Source: F-183 sp964627455 (GTDB lineage Bacteria; Acidobacteriota; Terriglobia; Bryobacterales; Bryobacteraceae). From it: DNA of 64,000 nucleotides. A program made the translations under genes and the position numbers. Position 1 is the stretch's first letter. Each line of letters starts with the position of its first letter. Shown here piece by piece: positions 1-7,164 of the stretch. The DNA lies in assembly GCA_964627455.1 (NCBI GenBank), contig CAZVKC010000023.1, forward strand, positions 1 to 64,000, written 5' to 3'. The notes below the pieces were generated by a model, which was not told where the DNA came from, did no database searches, and saw only the letters and a list, made by a program, of their open reading frames with translations.

Positions 1-23
1 GCGTTGGCTTACACTCGAACTAC

Positions 24-932
24 ATGCTGAATGAGGGCTATGCCTTCACTTCGATTATCGGAAGTCAACACCACGGGCAGAGACTGCTTTCGCACCTGGC
101 GGAGGTTTATCCCCATTCGAGTCCACAGGAGTGGCAACGGAAACTGGACAACGGCGAGGTTCTGCTCAACGGCGTGATTGCCGACGGGAGCGAGGCGATC
201 GCGGCGGGTCAGACGCTGGTGTGGAACCGGCCGCCTTGGCGGGAGCCGGAGTCCCCGCGGAACTTCGAGGTGCTGTGGGAGGATCCGCATTTGGTGGCTG
301 TGAACAAACCCAGTGGGCTGCCGACTTTGCCCGGTGGGGGCTTCCTGGAGAATACGCTGCTGCGGCTGGTGCAAAGGCGGGTCCCCGGGGCGAACCCTGT
401 GCACCGGTTGGGGCGGGGGACTAGCGGGATCGTCCTGTTCGCGAAGACTTCGGAGACGGCAGCGCGGTTGGCTGCGGCGTGGAATACGCCGGGGATTCAG
501 AAGATCTACCGGGCGCTGGCGCAGGGCGTTGCGCAGAGCGATGTGTACGAGATCGTTACGCCGATTGGCCTTGTGCCGCATCCACGGCTGGGGTCCGTGT
601 GGGCTGCGGCTGCGGTTGGTGGTGATGGTGGCAAGGCGTCGAAGTCGGTGGCGAAGGTGGTGTCGCGGGCGGCGGATACGACTGTGTTTGAGGTGAGCCT
701 GCATTCGGGGCGTCCTCATCAGATCCGGATTCATTTGGCGTCGATTGGGCATCCACTGGTGGGGGATCCGCTGTATGGGGTGGGTGGCCGGCCGCTGGAA
801 GGGCTCCCCGGGCTTCCCGGTGATGGGGGGTATTTGCTGCATGCTCAATTTCTGAGGTTCCGCCACCCGATTGGTGGGGGGGAGGTCCACCTCGAGGCGG
901 CTTTGCCGGCGGAGTTTTCCTTGTATCGGTAG
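24..932 (+). CDS. RluA-family pseudouridine synthase, HRLG variant
   Basis: 302-aa protein of the RluA/RluC/RluD pseudouridine synthase fold, which isomerises uridine to pseudouridine in rRNA or tRNA. An S4-like N-terminal segment (about residues 15-75, including WQRKLDNGEVLLNG) precedes the catalytic domain with DPHLVAVNKPSGLPT and a C-terminal HSGRPHQIRIHLASIGHPL block, both family hallmarks. The catalytic motif is normally HRLDxxTSG with an essential Asp. Here it reads HRLGRGTSG, confirmed in the DNA near position 403, so the Asp position is Gly. From memory, some plant and bacterial RluA relatives carry the same HRLGRGTSG form, so this may be a subfamily rather than a broken gene. The ATG at 24 is the first in-frame start in the window; the true start could lie outside it. 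Family assignment is firm, RNA target unknown. Confidence 0.88.
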   Translation: MLNEGYAFTSIIGSQHHGQRLLSHLAEVYPHSSPQEWQRKLDNGEVLLNGVIADGSEAIAAGQTLVWNRPPWREPESPRNFEVLWEDPHLVAVNKPSGLPTLPGGGFLENTLLRLVQRRVPGANPVHRLGRGTSGIVLFAKTSETAARLAAAWNTPGIQKIYRALAQGVAQSDVYEIVTPIGLVPHPRLGSVWAAAAVGGDGGKASKSVAKVVSRAADTTVFEVSLHSGRPHQIRIHLASIGHPLVGDPLYGVGGRPLEGLPGLPGDGGYLLHAQFLRFRHPIGGGEVHLEAALPAEFSLYR

Positions 933-999
933 GCGCCTGCGGCAGTGTGGGTCGGGGAGGTAGCGTCCGAAGAATTTGTGGGCATTGCTGGAGTCCGCG

Positions 1000-1140
1000 A
1001 TGGAGGGTCGCGAGTGGCAGTGGGCCAAGCTAATTGCGAGACATCTTGCGGTGGTTTGTCAAGGGATTCCGGCGGTGGAGGCGCGGGTGGACGAGGCGAT
1101 GCGGGTCCTGATGCGGGAGCATCCGGAGGCGCCGTTGTGA
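1000..1140 (+). CDS. Possible small protein (46 aa), unknown
   Basis: Small ORF in the gap between the pseudouridine synthase and the TauE-type permease. It begins with ATG at 1000, preceded by GGAG at 990-993 with 6-nt spacing, and stops at TGA 1138. The peptide (MEGREWQWAKLIARHLAVV..., ending REHPEAPL) looks like one amphipathic helical segment, and third codon positions are mostly G or C as in the neighbours. The frame stays open back to a stop at 961-963, so a TTG start at 976 is also possible. I recognise no family. Support is only composition and the ribosome site. Confidence 0.4.
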   Translation: MEGREWQWAKLIARHLAVVCQGIPAVEARVDEAMRVLMREHPEAPL

Positions 1141-1174
1141 TGCTGGTTGCAGAAGGCTCGAGGGGTGTGTGTTG

Positions 1175-1208
1175 GCGGGACTGAAGTCCCGCGCAGGATG
1201 AATCCTGC
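1175..1208. repeat. Tandem palindromes with GA loops (REP-like)
   Basis: Two perfect inverted repeats lie back to back: GCGGGACT-GA-AGTCCCGC (1175-1192) and GCAGGAT-GA-ATCCTGC (1193-1208), each with a 2-nt GA centre. A weaker third one, CGCT-TGA-AGCG, follows at about 1216-1226. The block is in the 3' region between a + strand ORF and the 3' end of the TauE-type gene. The form is that of a dispersed intergenic palindromic repeat; only one copy is seen in this window. Confidence 0.6.
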
Positions 1209-1258
1209 CCCACGACGCTTGAAGCGACAGTGTGGGTCTGCCGGGAATTTGTTCGGGC

Positions 1259-2158
1259 TTAGGTTGCCAGTGGGTGAACGGGTTGGTGCGGGACTTCCTG
1301 ATAGGCGGAGCGGAGGGTGGTGAGGGCGGCGTAGAGGATGACGGCCATGACGAGCCAGCGGAGGGCGGTCAGGGGCATGGATTTGACGACGAAGGCTGCT
1401 AGCGGGACTCCGAAGAGGCCTCCGAGGGTGAGTCCCAGGGCGACAGCGGGGACGTAGGCGCCGGCGAGGACGAAACGGGAACTGGCGACCGGCATCAGGA
1501 AGGCTCCTGAGCCCATCATGATCGGGAACGCGGCGGTGGGGTTCATGCCGAGGAGTCCGACGAGGGTCATGCAGGGGGCGTAGAAGCCGATGCCGAGCGT
1601 GCTGATGGCTGCGAAGAGGGCGTTGCAGAGGACCGCGGTCGGGAGTTTCCAGCCGGAGAGTCCGAGGGCCGCGCCGCCGGCGGGGAAGAGGTCGAACTGG
1701 CGCATGAGGAGGACGGCACAGGCGACGAGCAGGGCTCCGGCGACTCCGATCTGGACCTTGCGGCGGGGCAGGGACGCGACGATGCCGGCTCCGAACCAGG
1801 ACCCAGCGACGGCGCCGAGGATCATGGGGAGGAGCGTGGTCCATTCGACTTCGATGACGGAGATGTAGATGAAAGCCTGGATGACGACCGGGATGGTGTG
1901 GCCGGTGTTGAGGGTCCCCGGGATGAGGCGGTCGTCGGGGACCATGGACTTTCGGAATTTGAAGATCGACGTGGTGGTGGCGAAGGATCCGATGCCGAGG
2001 GTGTCGAAGAAGTTGGTGACGAAGCCGGTGAGGAGAGCCTCGGGTTTGGGGCGTGCGGCGGCGCCACCGGGGAATTTGCGGGCCCAAAGGACGGCGTAGG
2101 CGAGGGCGAAGAGTCCGAGGGCGAGGAGGATGCCGGTGGTGGGGTGTTGTGGGGGCAT
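1259..2158 (-). CDS. TauE/SafE-family membrane permease
   Basis: 299-aa polytopic membrane protein of the TauE/SafE (DUF81) family, whose members export sulfite, sulfoacetate or related organosulfur anions. Several hydrophobic segments are evident, for example GILLALGLFALAYAVLW at the N-terminus and LRWLVMAVILYAALTTL near the C-terminus. The two Gly-rich half-repeats typical of the family contain GIGSFATTTSIFK (N-half) and LGIGFYAPCMTLVGLLGMN (C-half). The ATG at 2158 is chosen because it starts just before the first membrane segment; an in-frame ATG at 2197 would add 13 polar residues and reach into the start region of the divergent gene. Substrate cannot be told from the sequence. Confidence 0.85.
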   Translation of the reverse strand: MPPQHPTTGILLALGLFALAYAVLWARKFPGGAAARPKPEALLTGFVTNFFDTLGIGSFATTTSIFKFRKSMVPDDRLIPGTLNTGHTIPVVIQAFIYISVIEVEWTTLLPMILGAVAGSWFGAGIVASLPRRKVQIGVAGALLVACAVLLMRQFDLFPAGGAALGLSGWKLPTAVLCNALFAAISTLGIGFYAPCMTLVGLLGMNPTAAFPIMMGSGAFLMPVASSRFVLAGAYVPAVALGLTLGGLFGVPLAAFVVKSMPLTALRWLVMAVILYAALTTLRSAYQEVPHQPVHPLAT

Positions 2159-2238
2159 TCGCGCGATAGGATCAATCGTACACCAGCGGCGGCTCATTGA
2201 GAGGTGCGCTCAAGAGAGAGAGGAAGGGAGGGCCATCT

Positions 2239-3192
2239 GTGATACCTGACGAGAAGATGGATGCCGTGTCGCGTGGTTTGCGTGCGGCGTTCGGTGGGAT
2301 TGAGGCTGTCGACATCGAGAGTATTCGGCAGACGAACCAGGATGGTGGTCCTCCCGGTGTGGACCTCCTGTTTCGGATCGTCGTGCGGGGGGAACCGTTG
2401 CTGTTGCGGATCCTGACGCGGATCGACGCGGAACGGAATGATCCGGCGCGCATTTTTGCTTGTATGGAGGGGGCGGCGAGGGTGGGTGTGGCGCCTCGGG
2501 TCCGGCACGCCAATGCGAGCGAGGGGATCGTGATCCTCGACTGGGTGGAGCGGGTCGATTTGCCGGTGGGACGGGCGGCCGTCGAGGTCCCCGGGTTGCT
2601 TCGGAAGTTGCATGCGCTGCAGCCGCCGTTTCCGAAGGCGTTCAACTGGGTGACGCCGCACCGGTTCTTCATCTGGAAGCTACGGGAGCGATTGCGCGAG
2701 GAGGCCGATGCGGCGGTTTTCCGGCGTTATGAGGAGATTTGTAACGTGTATCCTCGCGTGGAGGCGGACCTCGTTTCGTGCCATATGGATTTGCGGCCGG
2801 AGAATTTGCTGTACGACGGGGAGCGGATTTGGCTGGGGGACTGGAGCGCGGCCTTTGTGAATGACCGGTATTTTGATTTGGCAGTGGCTGCGAATTTCCT
2901 GCAGGTCCAAGGGGACGGGGAGGAGGGGGAGTTTCTTGCTCGTTATTGGGGGCGCGCGGCGGTGGGAGAGTACGAGATGGCGCGGTTCTTTCTGATGCGA
3001 CAGGTCGTGCATATGCTGTCGGCGGCGGTTTATTTGATGCTGGGTATGGCTGGTAACGCCATGCGGACTGCGGACGGGCGGGTACATTGGGAGCGGCTGC
3101 GCGAGAATGTGCAGGGTCCACGGATGGAGGCGGCGCTGGGGGTGGTGGCCGGGGTCCCGGGGACGGGTGGTTTCCTACTGCCGGTTGGTTAA
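2239..3192 (+). CDS. Aminoglycoside/choline phosphotransferase-like kinase
   Basis: 317-aa protein with the APH/choline-kinase fold. The catalytic loop HMDLRPENLL (HxDLxxxN) and the metal-binding GDWSAAFVNDRYFDLA are both intact, so it should transfer a phosphate from ATP to a small-molecule hydroxyl. The start is set at GTG 2239 because AGGAAGGGAGGG (2221-2232) lies 6 nt upstream; an upstream TTG at 2197 in the same frame has no such site. It is divergent from the TauE-type permease. The substrate is unknown; in this family it can be choline, ethanolamine, a sugar or an amino alcohol, and antibiotic resistance should not be assumed. Confidence 0.8.
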   Translation: MIPDEKMDAVSRGLRAAFGGIEAVDIESIRQTNQDGGPPGVDLLFRIVVRGEPLLLRILTRIDAERNDPARIFACMEGAARVGVAPRVRHANASEGIVILDWVERVDLPVGRAAVEVPGLLRKLHALQPPFPKAFNWVTPHRFFIWKLRERLREEADAAVFRRYEEICNVYPRVEADLVSCHMDLRPENLLYDGERIWLGDWSAAFVNDRYFDLAVAANFLQVQGDGEEGEFLARYWGRAAVGEYEMARFFLMRQVVHMLSAAVYLMLGMAGNAMRTADGRVHWERLRENVQGPRMEAALGVVAGVPGTGGFLLPVG

Positions 3193-3246
3193 CGGGTTAC
3201 GCTCAGGTGGCGATAGTGGTTCTAGCACCGAATGGGCGTCGGGCGG

Positions 3247-3262
3247 GACAGTCTAGACTGTC
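3247..3262. repeat. Perfect 16-bp palindrome at a convergent gene junction
   Basis: GACAGTCTAGACTGTC is a perfect palindrome between the 3' ends of the APH-like gene and the esterase gene, overlapping the esterase stop codon (3261-3263). In RNA it could fold as a 6-bp stem with a CTAG loop on either strand. No T-tract follows, so it is not a canonical terminator. Confidence 0.5.
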
Positions 3263-5333
3263 ACTGAGGCGGGGCTTGGTCTTCGGCGGCTGGGGGGCCG
3301 AGGAGTTCGGTGAGGATCGGTTTTAGGGCGTCGGCCCAGGCCTGGTAGCCGGGGAGCGCGAGGTGGAGTTTGTCGGGGTTCAACATGCCGGGTTTTGAGA
3401 GTTGGGTGGTCAGGTCCAGGTAGCGGACTCCTTTGAGGGTCGACAGGTGGCGGTTGATTTGTTGGATGGTGGGCGTTGCTTCGATGTCGAAGCGGGGGAA
3501 GAGTCCCGTGAGGATGATGGCGGCGTTCGGGGCCTTCGACTGGATCGTTTGGACGATCGCTTCCAGGCCTTTCGCGATGTCCTCGGCCTGGCCTCCGTTG
3601 GGGAGGTTGTTCGTGCCGGCCTGCAGGACCACGACCTTCGGATTCACGTTGTCGAGTTCGCCGTGTTCGAGACGCCAGAGGATGTTTTGCGTGCGGTCCG
3701 CGCCCCAGCCGAAGTTGGCGGCGTTCCAGCCGTGGAAATTCCGCTTCCAGTTGGCGAGAAAATCCGGATAATCAAGCGCGCCCCATCGGCGAGTGATCGA
3801 GTCGCCGATGAAATACACGTCGATTTTTCCCTTTTTCGTTTTTTCAACTAATTGGCCGTGGGCGGTAATGGAATTGGCGTCCATGCGCGGAACCGCGACA
3901 TTGGCCGGGAACGGCGGCGTCACCGGCGGGACCTTGTAGCCGATTGCTTTGTTCACCCAGGGCAGGAAATACTTCCAGTTCTGTAGGTCGGTGTGTCCGC
4001 CGTCATGCTGGCGCCAGGCGAGACGGCCGTCCAACAAACTGACATTCACCGGCGGCATCTTGGCTTGCCGGTAGTCCGTGGTGACGCCCAGGTCCTTGAC
4101 GCCAAGCAGGCGGAAAACGGAGCCGGCGGCGACGGTGGCCATGAAGCTGCCCTGCTGGTCGAGCCAGCGGGCGTCGCCTTTTTCGGGGATCCCGTAGCTG
4201 ACGAAGGTGAGACGCGGCGCGCAGAGGGCGATCAACTGATGCGAGTCGACGGGGATGTCGCCGGCGTTCTTCGATCCGAAGGCCGCATCGGCGGCGCCGT
4301 ACTTGAGGAAATTGCCGGCCATCCAGTGGTACTCGCCGGAGCCCGTGAGATTCTCGACGGCTTCGCCGAAGTTGCGGCGATGCGGCTTGGCGCCGCCTTC
4401 TCCCGAGGATCCGATCAAAACGACGTGGAAGCGCTGGTCGTAGGCCATGGTGACGAGGGCGGCTTTGCCGTAACGCGAGACGCCTTCGATGCCGACGTGG
4501 CGGGCGTCGATGTGGACGTCGGTTTCGAGATAGTCGAGGGCGCGGGAGGCTCCCCAGGCCCAGGCGCGGAGGGCTCCCCAGTCGTCGGGCTTGCGGGGCT
4601 GGCCTTTGTTGACGAGGCCGATGATGCCCTTGGTGAGTCCGGCGCCGTTGTCGGCCTGGATGCTGCCGGGATTCAATGCGGCGTAGCCCCAACCGGAGGC
4701 GATGATCTGCTGCGTCGCGGGCGGGTCGATGTTGCTGGCCATCATGGCGGCGAAGCGGGCCATGTTGGCGGGCAGCGGCGCGGAAGGGAGGGCGGCGCGG
4801 CCGAACATGATCATGGCGGGTACGCGGGTGTTGGCGGTCCAGGCGGGGGTGACGACGACGAGTTCGATGTCGACTGTGATGGGGTTGCCGGGCTCTTCGA
4901 TGTGGCCGGTGAGTTCCTTGGCGATGACCGGGTAGGGACCGACTTTATCGGGGACGGTGCGCTTGAGGGTCCACGTGACCTTGGGGACGTTGGCGGGTAC
5001 GCGGCCGAGGACTTCGCGGTCGAAATCCTCAACGATTTCGGGGCGGCGCTGCTTCCACCACATGTCGGGCGTCGTGACGGCGGCGCCGGTGGACTTGAGA
5101 CGGAGGAGTTCGGGGTAGTCGGGGAAGGGGTTCGCGGTCGCTTCGTCGTAGTTGGCGTGGTTGGGCGCGGATTCGTTGCCACTGGGTCCCGGACGGAGTG
5201 CGCGGATGCCGAGTTGCTGCATCATGTTGCGATGGTCGTCGGCTGCGGTCCAGTTTCTCGTGTCGACGGTTGTTTGTGCCGTGGCGCCGAGGATGGTGGA
5301 GAGGACGAGGGCTGGGATCCGCGTTTGTTGCAC
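3261..5333 (-). CDS. Exported CE15 glucuronoyl esterase fused to SGNH esterase
   Basis: 690-aa two-enzyme protein with an N-terminal signal peptide ending near ILGATAQ (residue 20). Residues about 60-480 resemble CE15 glucuronoyl esterases, which cut ester links between glucuronoxylan and lignin; the nucleophile elbow GVSRYGKAA has Ser at about 286, and a GGHTDLQNW segment later may supply the catalytic His. Residues about 497-680 form an SGNH/GDSL hydrolase: block I FIGDSITRRWG (Ser about 512), block III GTNN (about 577), and the Asp/His pair in PDKLHLALPGY (about 654/657). SGNH modules of this kind often deacetylate xylan. The combination suggests removal of two kinds of side-chain ester from hemicellulose outside the cytoplasm. 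It lies 37 bp downstream of the ABC exporter gene on the same strand. Confidence 0.85.
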   Translation of the reverse strand: MQQTRIPALVLSTILGATAQTTVDTRNWTAADDHRNMMQQLGIRALRPGPSGNESAPNHANYDEATANPFPDYPELLRLKSTGAAVTTPDMWWKQRRPEIVEDFDREVLGRVPANVPKVTWTLKRTVPDKVGPYPVIAKELTGHIEEPGNPITVDIELVVVTPAWTANTRVPAMIMFGRAALPSAPLPANMARFAAMMASNIDPPATQQIIASGWGYAALNPGSIQADNGAGLTKGIIGLVNKGQPRKPDDWGALRAWAWGASRALDYLETDVHIDARHVGIEGVSRYGKAALVTMAYDQRFHVVLIGSSGEGGAKPHRRNFGEAVENLTGSGEYHWMAGNFLKYGAADAAFGSKNAGDIPVDSHQLIALCAPRLTFVSYGIPEKGDARWLDQQGSFMATVAAGSVFRLLGVKDLGVTTDYRQAKMPPVNVSLLDGRLAWRQHDGGHTDLQNWKYFLPWVNKAIGYKVPPVTPPFPANVAVPRMDANSITAHGQLVEKTKKGKIDVYFIGDSITRRWGALDYPDFLANWKRNFHGWNAANFGWGADRTQNILWRLEHGELDNVNPKVVVLQAGTNNLPNGGQAEDIAKGLEAIVQTIQSKAPNAAIILTGLFPRFDIEATPTIQQINRHLSTLKGVRYLDLTTQLSKPGMLNPDKLHLALPGYQAWADALKPILTELLGPPAAEDQAPPQ

Positions 5334-5344
5334 GTCACAACTAT

Positions 5345-5365
5345 ATCCGAATCTGAAATTCGGAT
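5345..5365. repeat. 8-bp inverted repeat in intergenic gap
   Basis: ATCCGAAT-CTGAA-ATTCGGAT is a perfect hairpin in the short interval between the ABC exporter stop (5371) and the esterase start (5333), both read leftward. It sits 12 bp upstream of the esterase ATG and may affect its expression or mark an mRNA processing point. No T-tract is present. Confidence 0.45.
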
Positions 5366-5370
5366 GCAGC

Positions 5371-7164
5371 TCAAATCGCGGCGGTCGCAGCGGCAGCGGA
5401 AGGCGCAGGCGGAGCTTCCTGCGTCTGCTTTCTCCACAACGCGGCGTAGGGGCCGTTGCGGGCGAGCAGTTCCTGGTGGGATCCGGATTCGACGAGCCTG
5501 CCGTCTTCCATGTAGTAGATGCAGTCGGCTTTGGTCGCGGCGGCGAGGCGGTGGGTGACGGAAATCACGGTGCGTCCCTTGGCGATGCGCTCGATGGTTT
5601 CGTTGATCTTCGCTTCGGTGGCGCTGTCGAGGGCTGACGTCGCTTCGTCGAGCAGCAGGATTTCGGGATTGCGAAGCAGGGCGCGCGCAATGGCGAGGCG
5701 CTGGCGCTGGCCACCGGAGAAGCGGCCGCGGCGGCCTCCGGCGCGGGTGTCGTAACCGCTGGGGAGGGCGAGGATGAAGTCGTGAATGCCGGCCTGCATG
5801 GCGGCGTATTCGACTTCCTCGTCGGTGGCGCCGGGGCGCGCGCAGCGGATGTTCTCACGCACCGAAACACGGAACAGCATGTTGTCCTGCAGCACCACTG
5901 CCATGCGCGCGCGCAACGAGTCCTGCGTGACGCAGCGGATGTCCTGGCCGCCGATGCAGATGGATCCGGCGAGCGGGTCGTAGAAGCGCAGAACCAGTGT
6001 GAGGATGGTGCTTTTGCCGGATCCGCTGGGGCCGACGAAGGCGGCGTACTGGCCGTGCGGGATGGTGAGGTTGACGTTGTCGATCGTCTTCGAGGTTCCG
6101 GTGTAGCTGAAGGTCACGCCGCGGAATTCGATGTGCGGGGGCGCCGAGGAGTCCATGACCACGGCGTCGGGCTTGTCCTGGACGCGCGGTTTGGCGGCGA
6201 GGATTTCTTCGATGCGTGCGAGTCCGCCGCTGGAATGCACGATTTCGGGGATGTAACGGCCGAGTTCCGCCAGCGAACTGGTGAGGGTGACGAAGATGGC
6301 TTGAAATGCAGCGAGGGTTCCGACGCTCATTTCCCCGCGGTAGGCGAGGTAGCCGCCACCCGCGAGCACCGCGATCTGGAGCGCGGTGGAGGTCATTTCG
6401 GCGGAGCGTTCCATGCTTAGCGTGAGGAAACCGAGGTTCGCGGAATTGCGTTCGAGCACGGAGTTGCGAGTGAGGAAGGCGGCGATCGCGCGGCTGTCGA
6501 GTCCGTAGGCTTTGACGAGCGGTTGCGCGACGATGTTGTCCTGCACGGAAGTGAGGAGTTCGGCTTCCTGCTGTTTGCGCTGGTACGCGGCGGCGGCGGT
6601 CCGTGGAGAGAGGATATGCGGGCCGGCCATCGCGAGAGGAAAGGCGAGGAGGGCCAGCAGGGCGAGACGCCAGTCGAGGGCGAAGATCAGAACCGTGCTG
6701 AGGATCGCGTCGAGGAATGGGATGATGCCGGAGGGCGTGGCGTTGAGGATGGTGTCCTCGACTTCGGAGAGGTCGTTGGCAAAGCGGGCGACGAGGTCCC
6801 CAGGCTGGGTGCGGGAGTAGAAGTTGAGGGAGAGTTTCTGCAGGTGCGCGAACAGTCGTGTGCGGATCCCCGCGATGATGCGGCTGGTGACCGTGGCGTA
6901 GCGGCGGTCGCGCCAGAGTTGGGCCATGCCGACCAGAGTCGCCGAGGCGACGAGGCTGCCGACGATGATGGCGAGCGCCATGCCGTTCTTTTCGCCGATG
7001 GCGGTATCGATCAGGAACTTGAAGCTGAGCGAAACCTGGGCGTTGAGGAACATGTCCAGCAACGACACGAGGGCGACGACAGCGAGTTCCCGTTTGTGTG
7101 GCGCGGCGTGGCGCCAGAGGAGGCGGATCGAACTCGCAAGCGAGAATGCCGTCGGCTGGCTCAT
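5371..7164 (-). CDS. MsbA-like ABC exporter (membrane + ATPase)
   Basis: 597-aa half-transporter with an N-terminal six-helix exporter domain (about residues 20-320) and a C-terminal nucleotide-binding domain. The ATPase motifs are complete: Walker A GPSGSGKST, signature FSGGQRQR, Walker B LLLDEATSALD and the switch His in SVTHRLAA. Such homodimers export lipids (MsbA), peptides or drugs across the inner membrane. The ATG overlaps the stop of the upstream secretin gene by 4 bases (ATGA), so the two are translationally coupled. That coupling suggests a link to the export pathway of the secretin, but the substrate is unknown. Confidence 0.9.
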   Translation of the reverse strand: MSQPTAFSLASSIRLLWRHAAPHKRELAVVALVSLLDMFLNAQVSLSFKFLIDTAIGEKNGMALAIIVGSLVASATLVGMAQLWRDRRYATVTSRIIAGIRTRLFAHLQKLSLNFYSRTQPGDLVARFANDLSEVEDTILNATPSGIIPFLDAILSTVLIFALDWRLALLALLAFPLAMAGPHILSPRTAAAAYQRKQQEAELLTSVQDNIVAQPLVKAYGLDSRAIAAFLTRNSVLERNSANLGFLTLSMERSAEMTSTALQIAVLAGGGYLAYRGEMSVGTLAAFQAIFVTLTSSLAELGRYIPEIVHSSGGLARIEEILAAKPRVQDKPDAVVMDSSAPPHIEFRGVTFSYTGTSKTIDNVNLTIPHGQYAAFVGPSGSGKSTILTLVLRFYDPLAGSICIGGQDIRCVTQDSLRARMAVVLQDNMLFRVSVRENIRCARPGATDEEVEYAAMQAGIHDFILALPSGYDTRAGGRRGRFSGGQRQRLAIARALLRNPEILLLDEATSALDSATEAKINETIERIAKGRTVISVTHRLAAATKADCIYYMEDGRLVESGSHQELLARNGPYAALWRKQTQEAPPAPSAAAATAAI

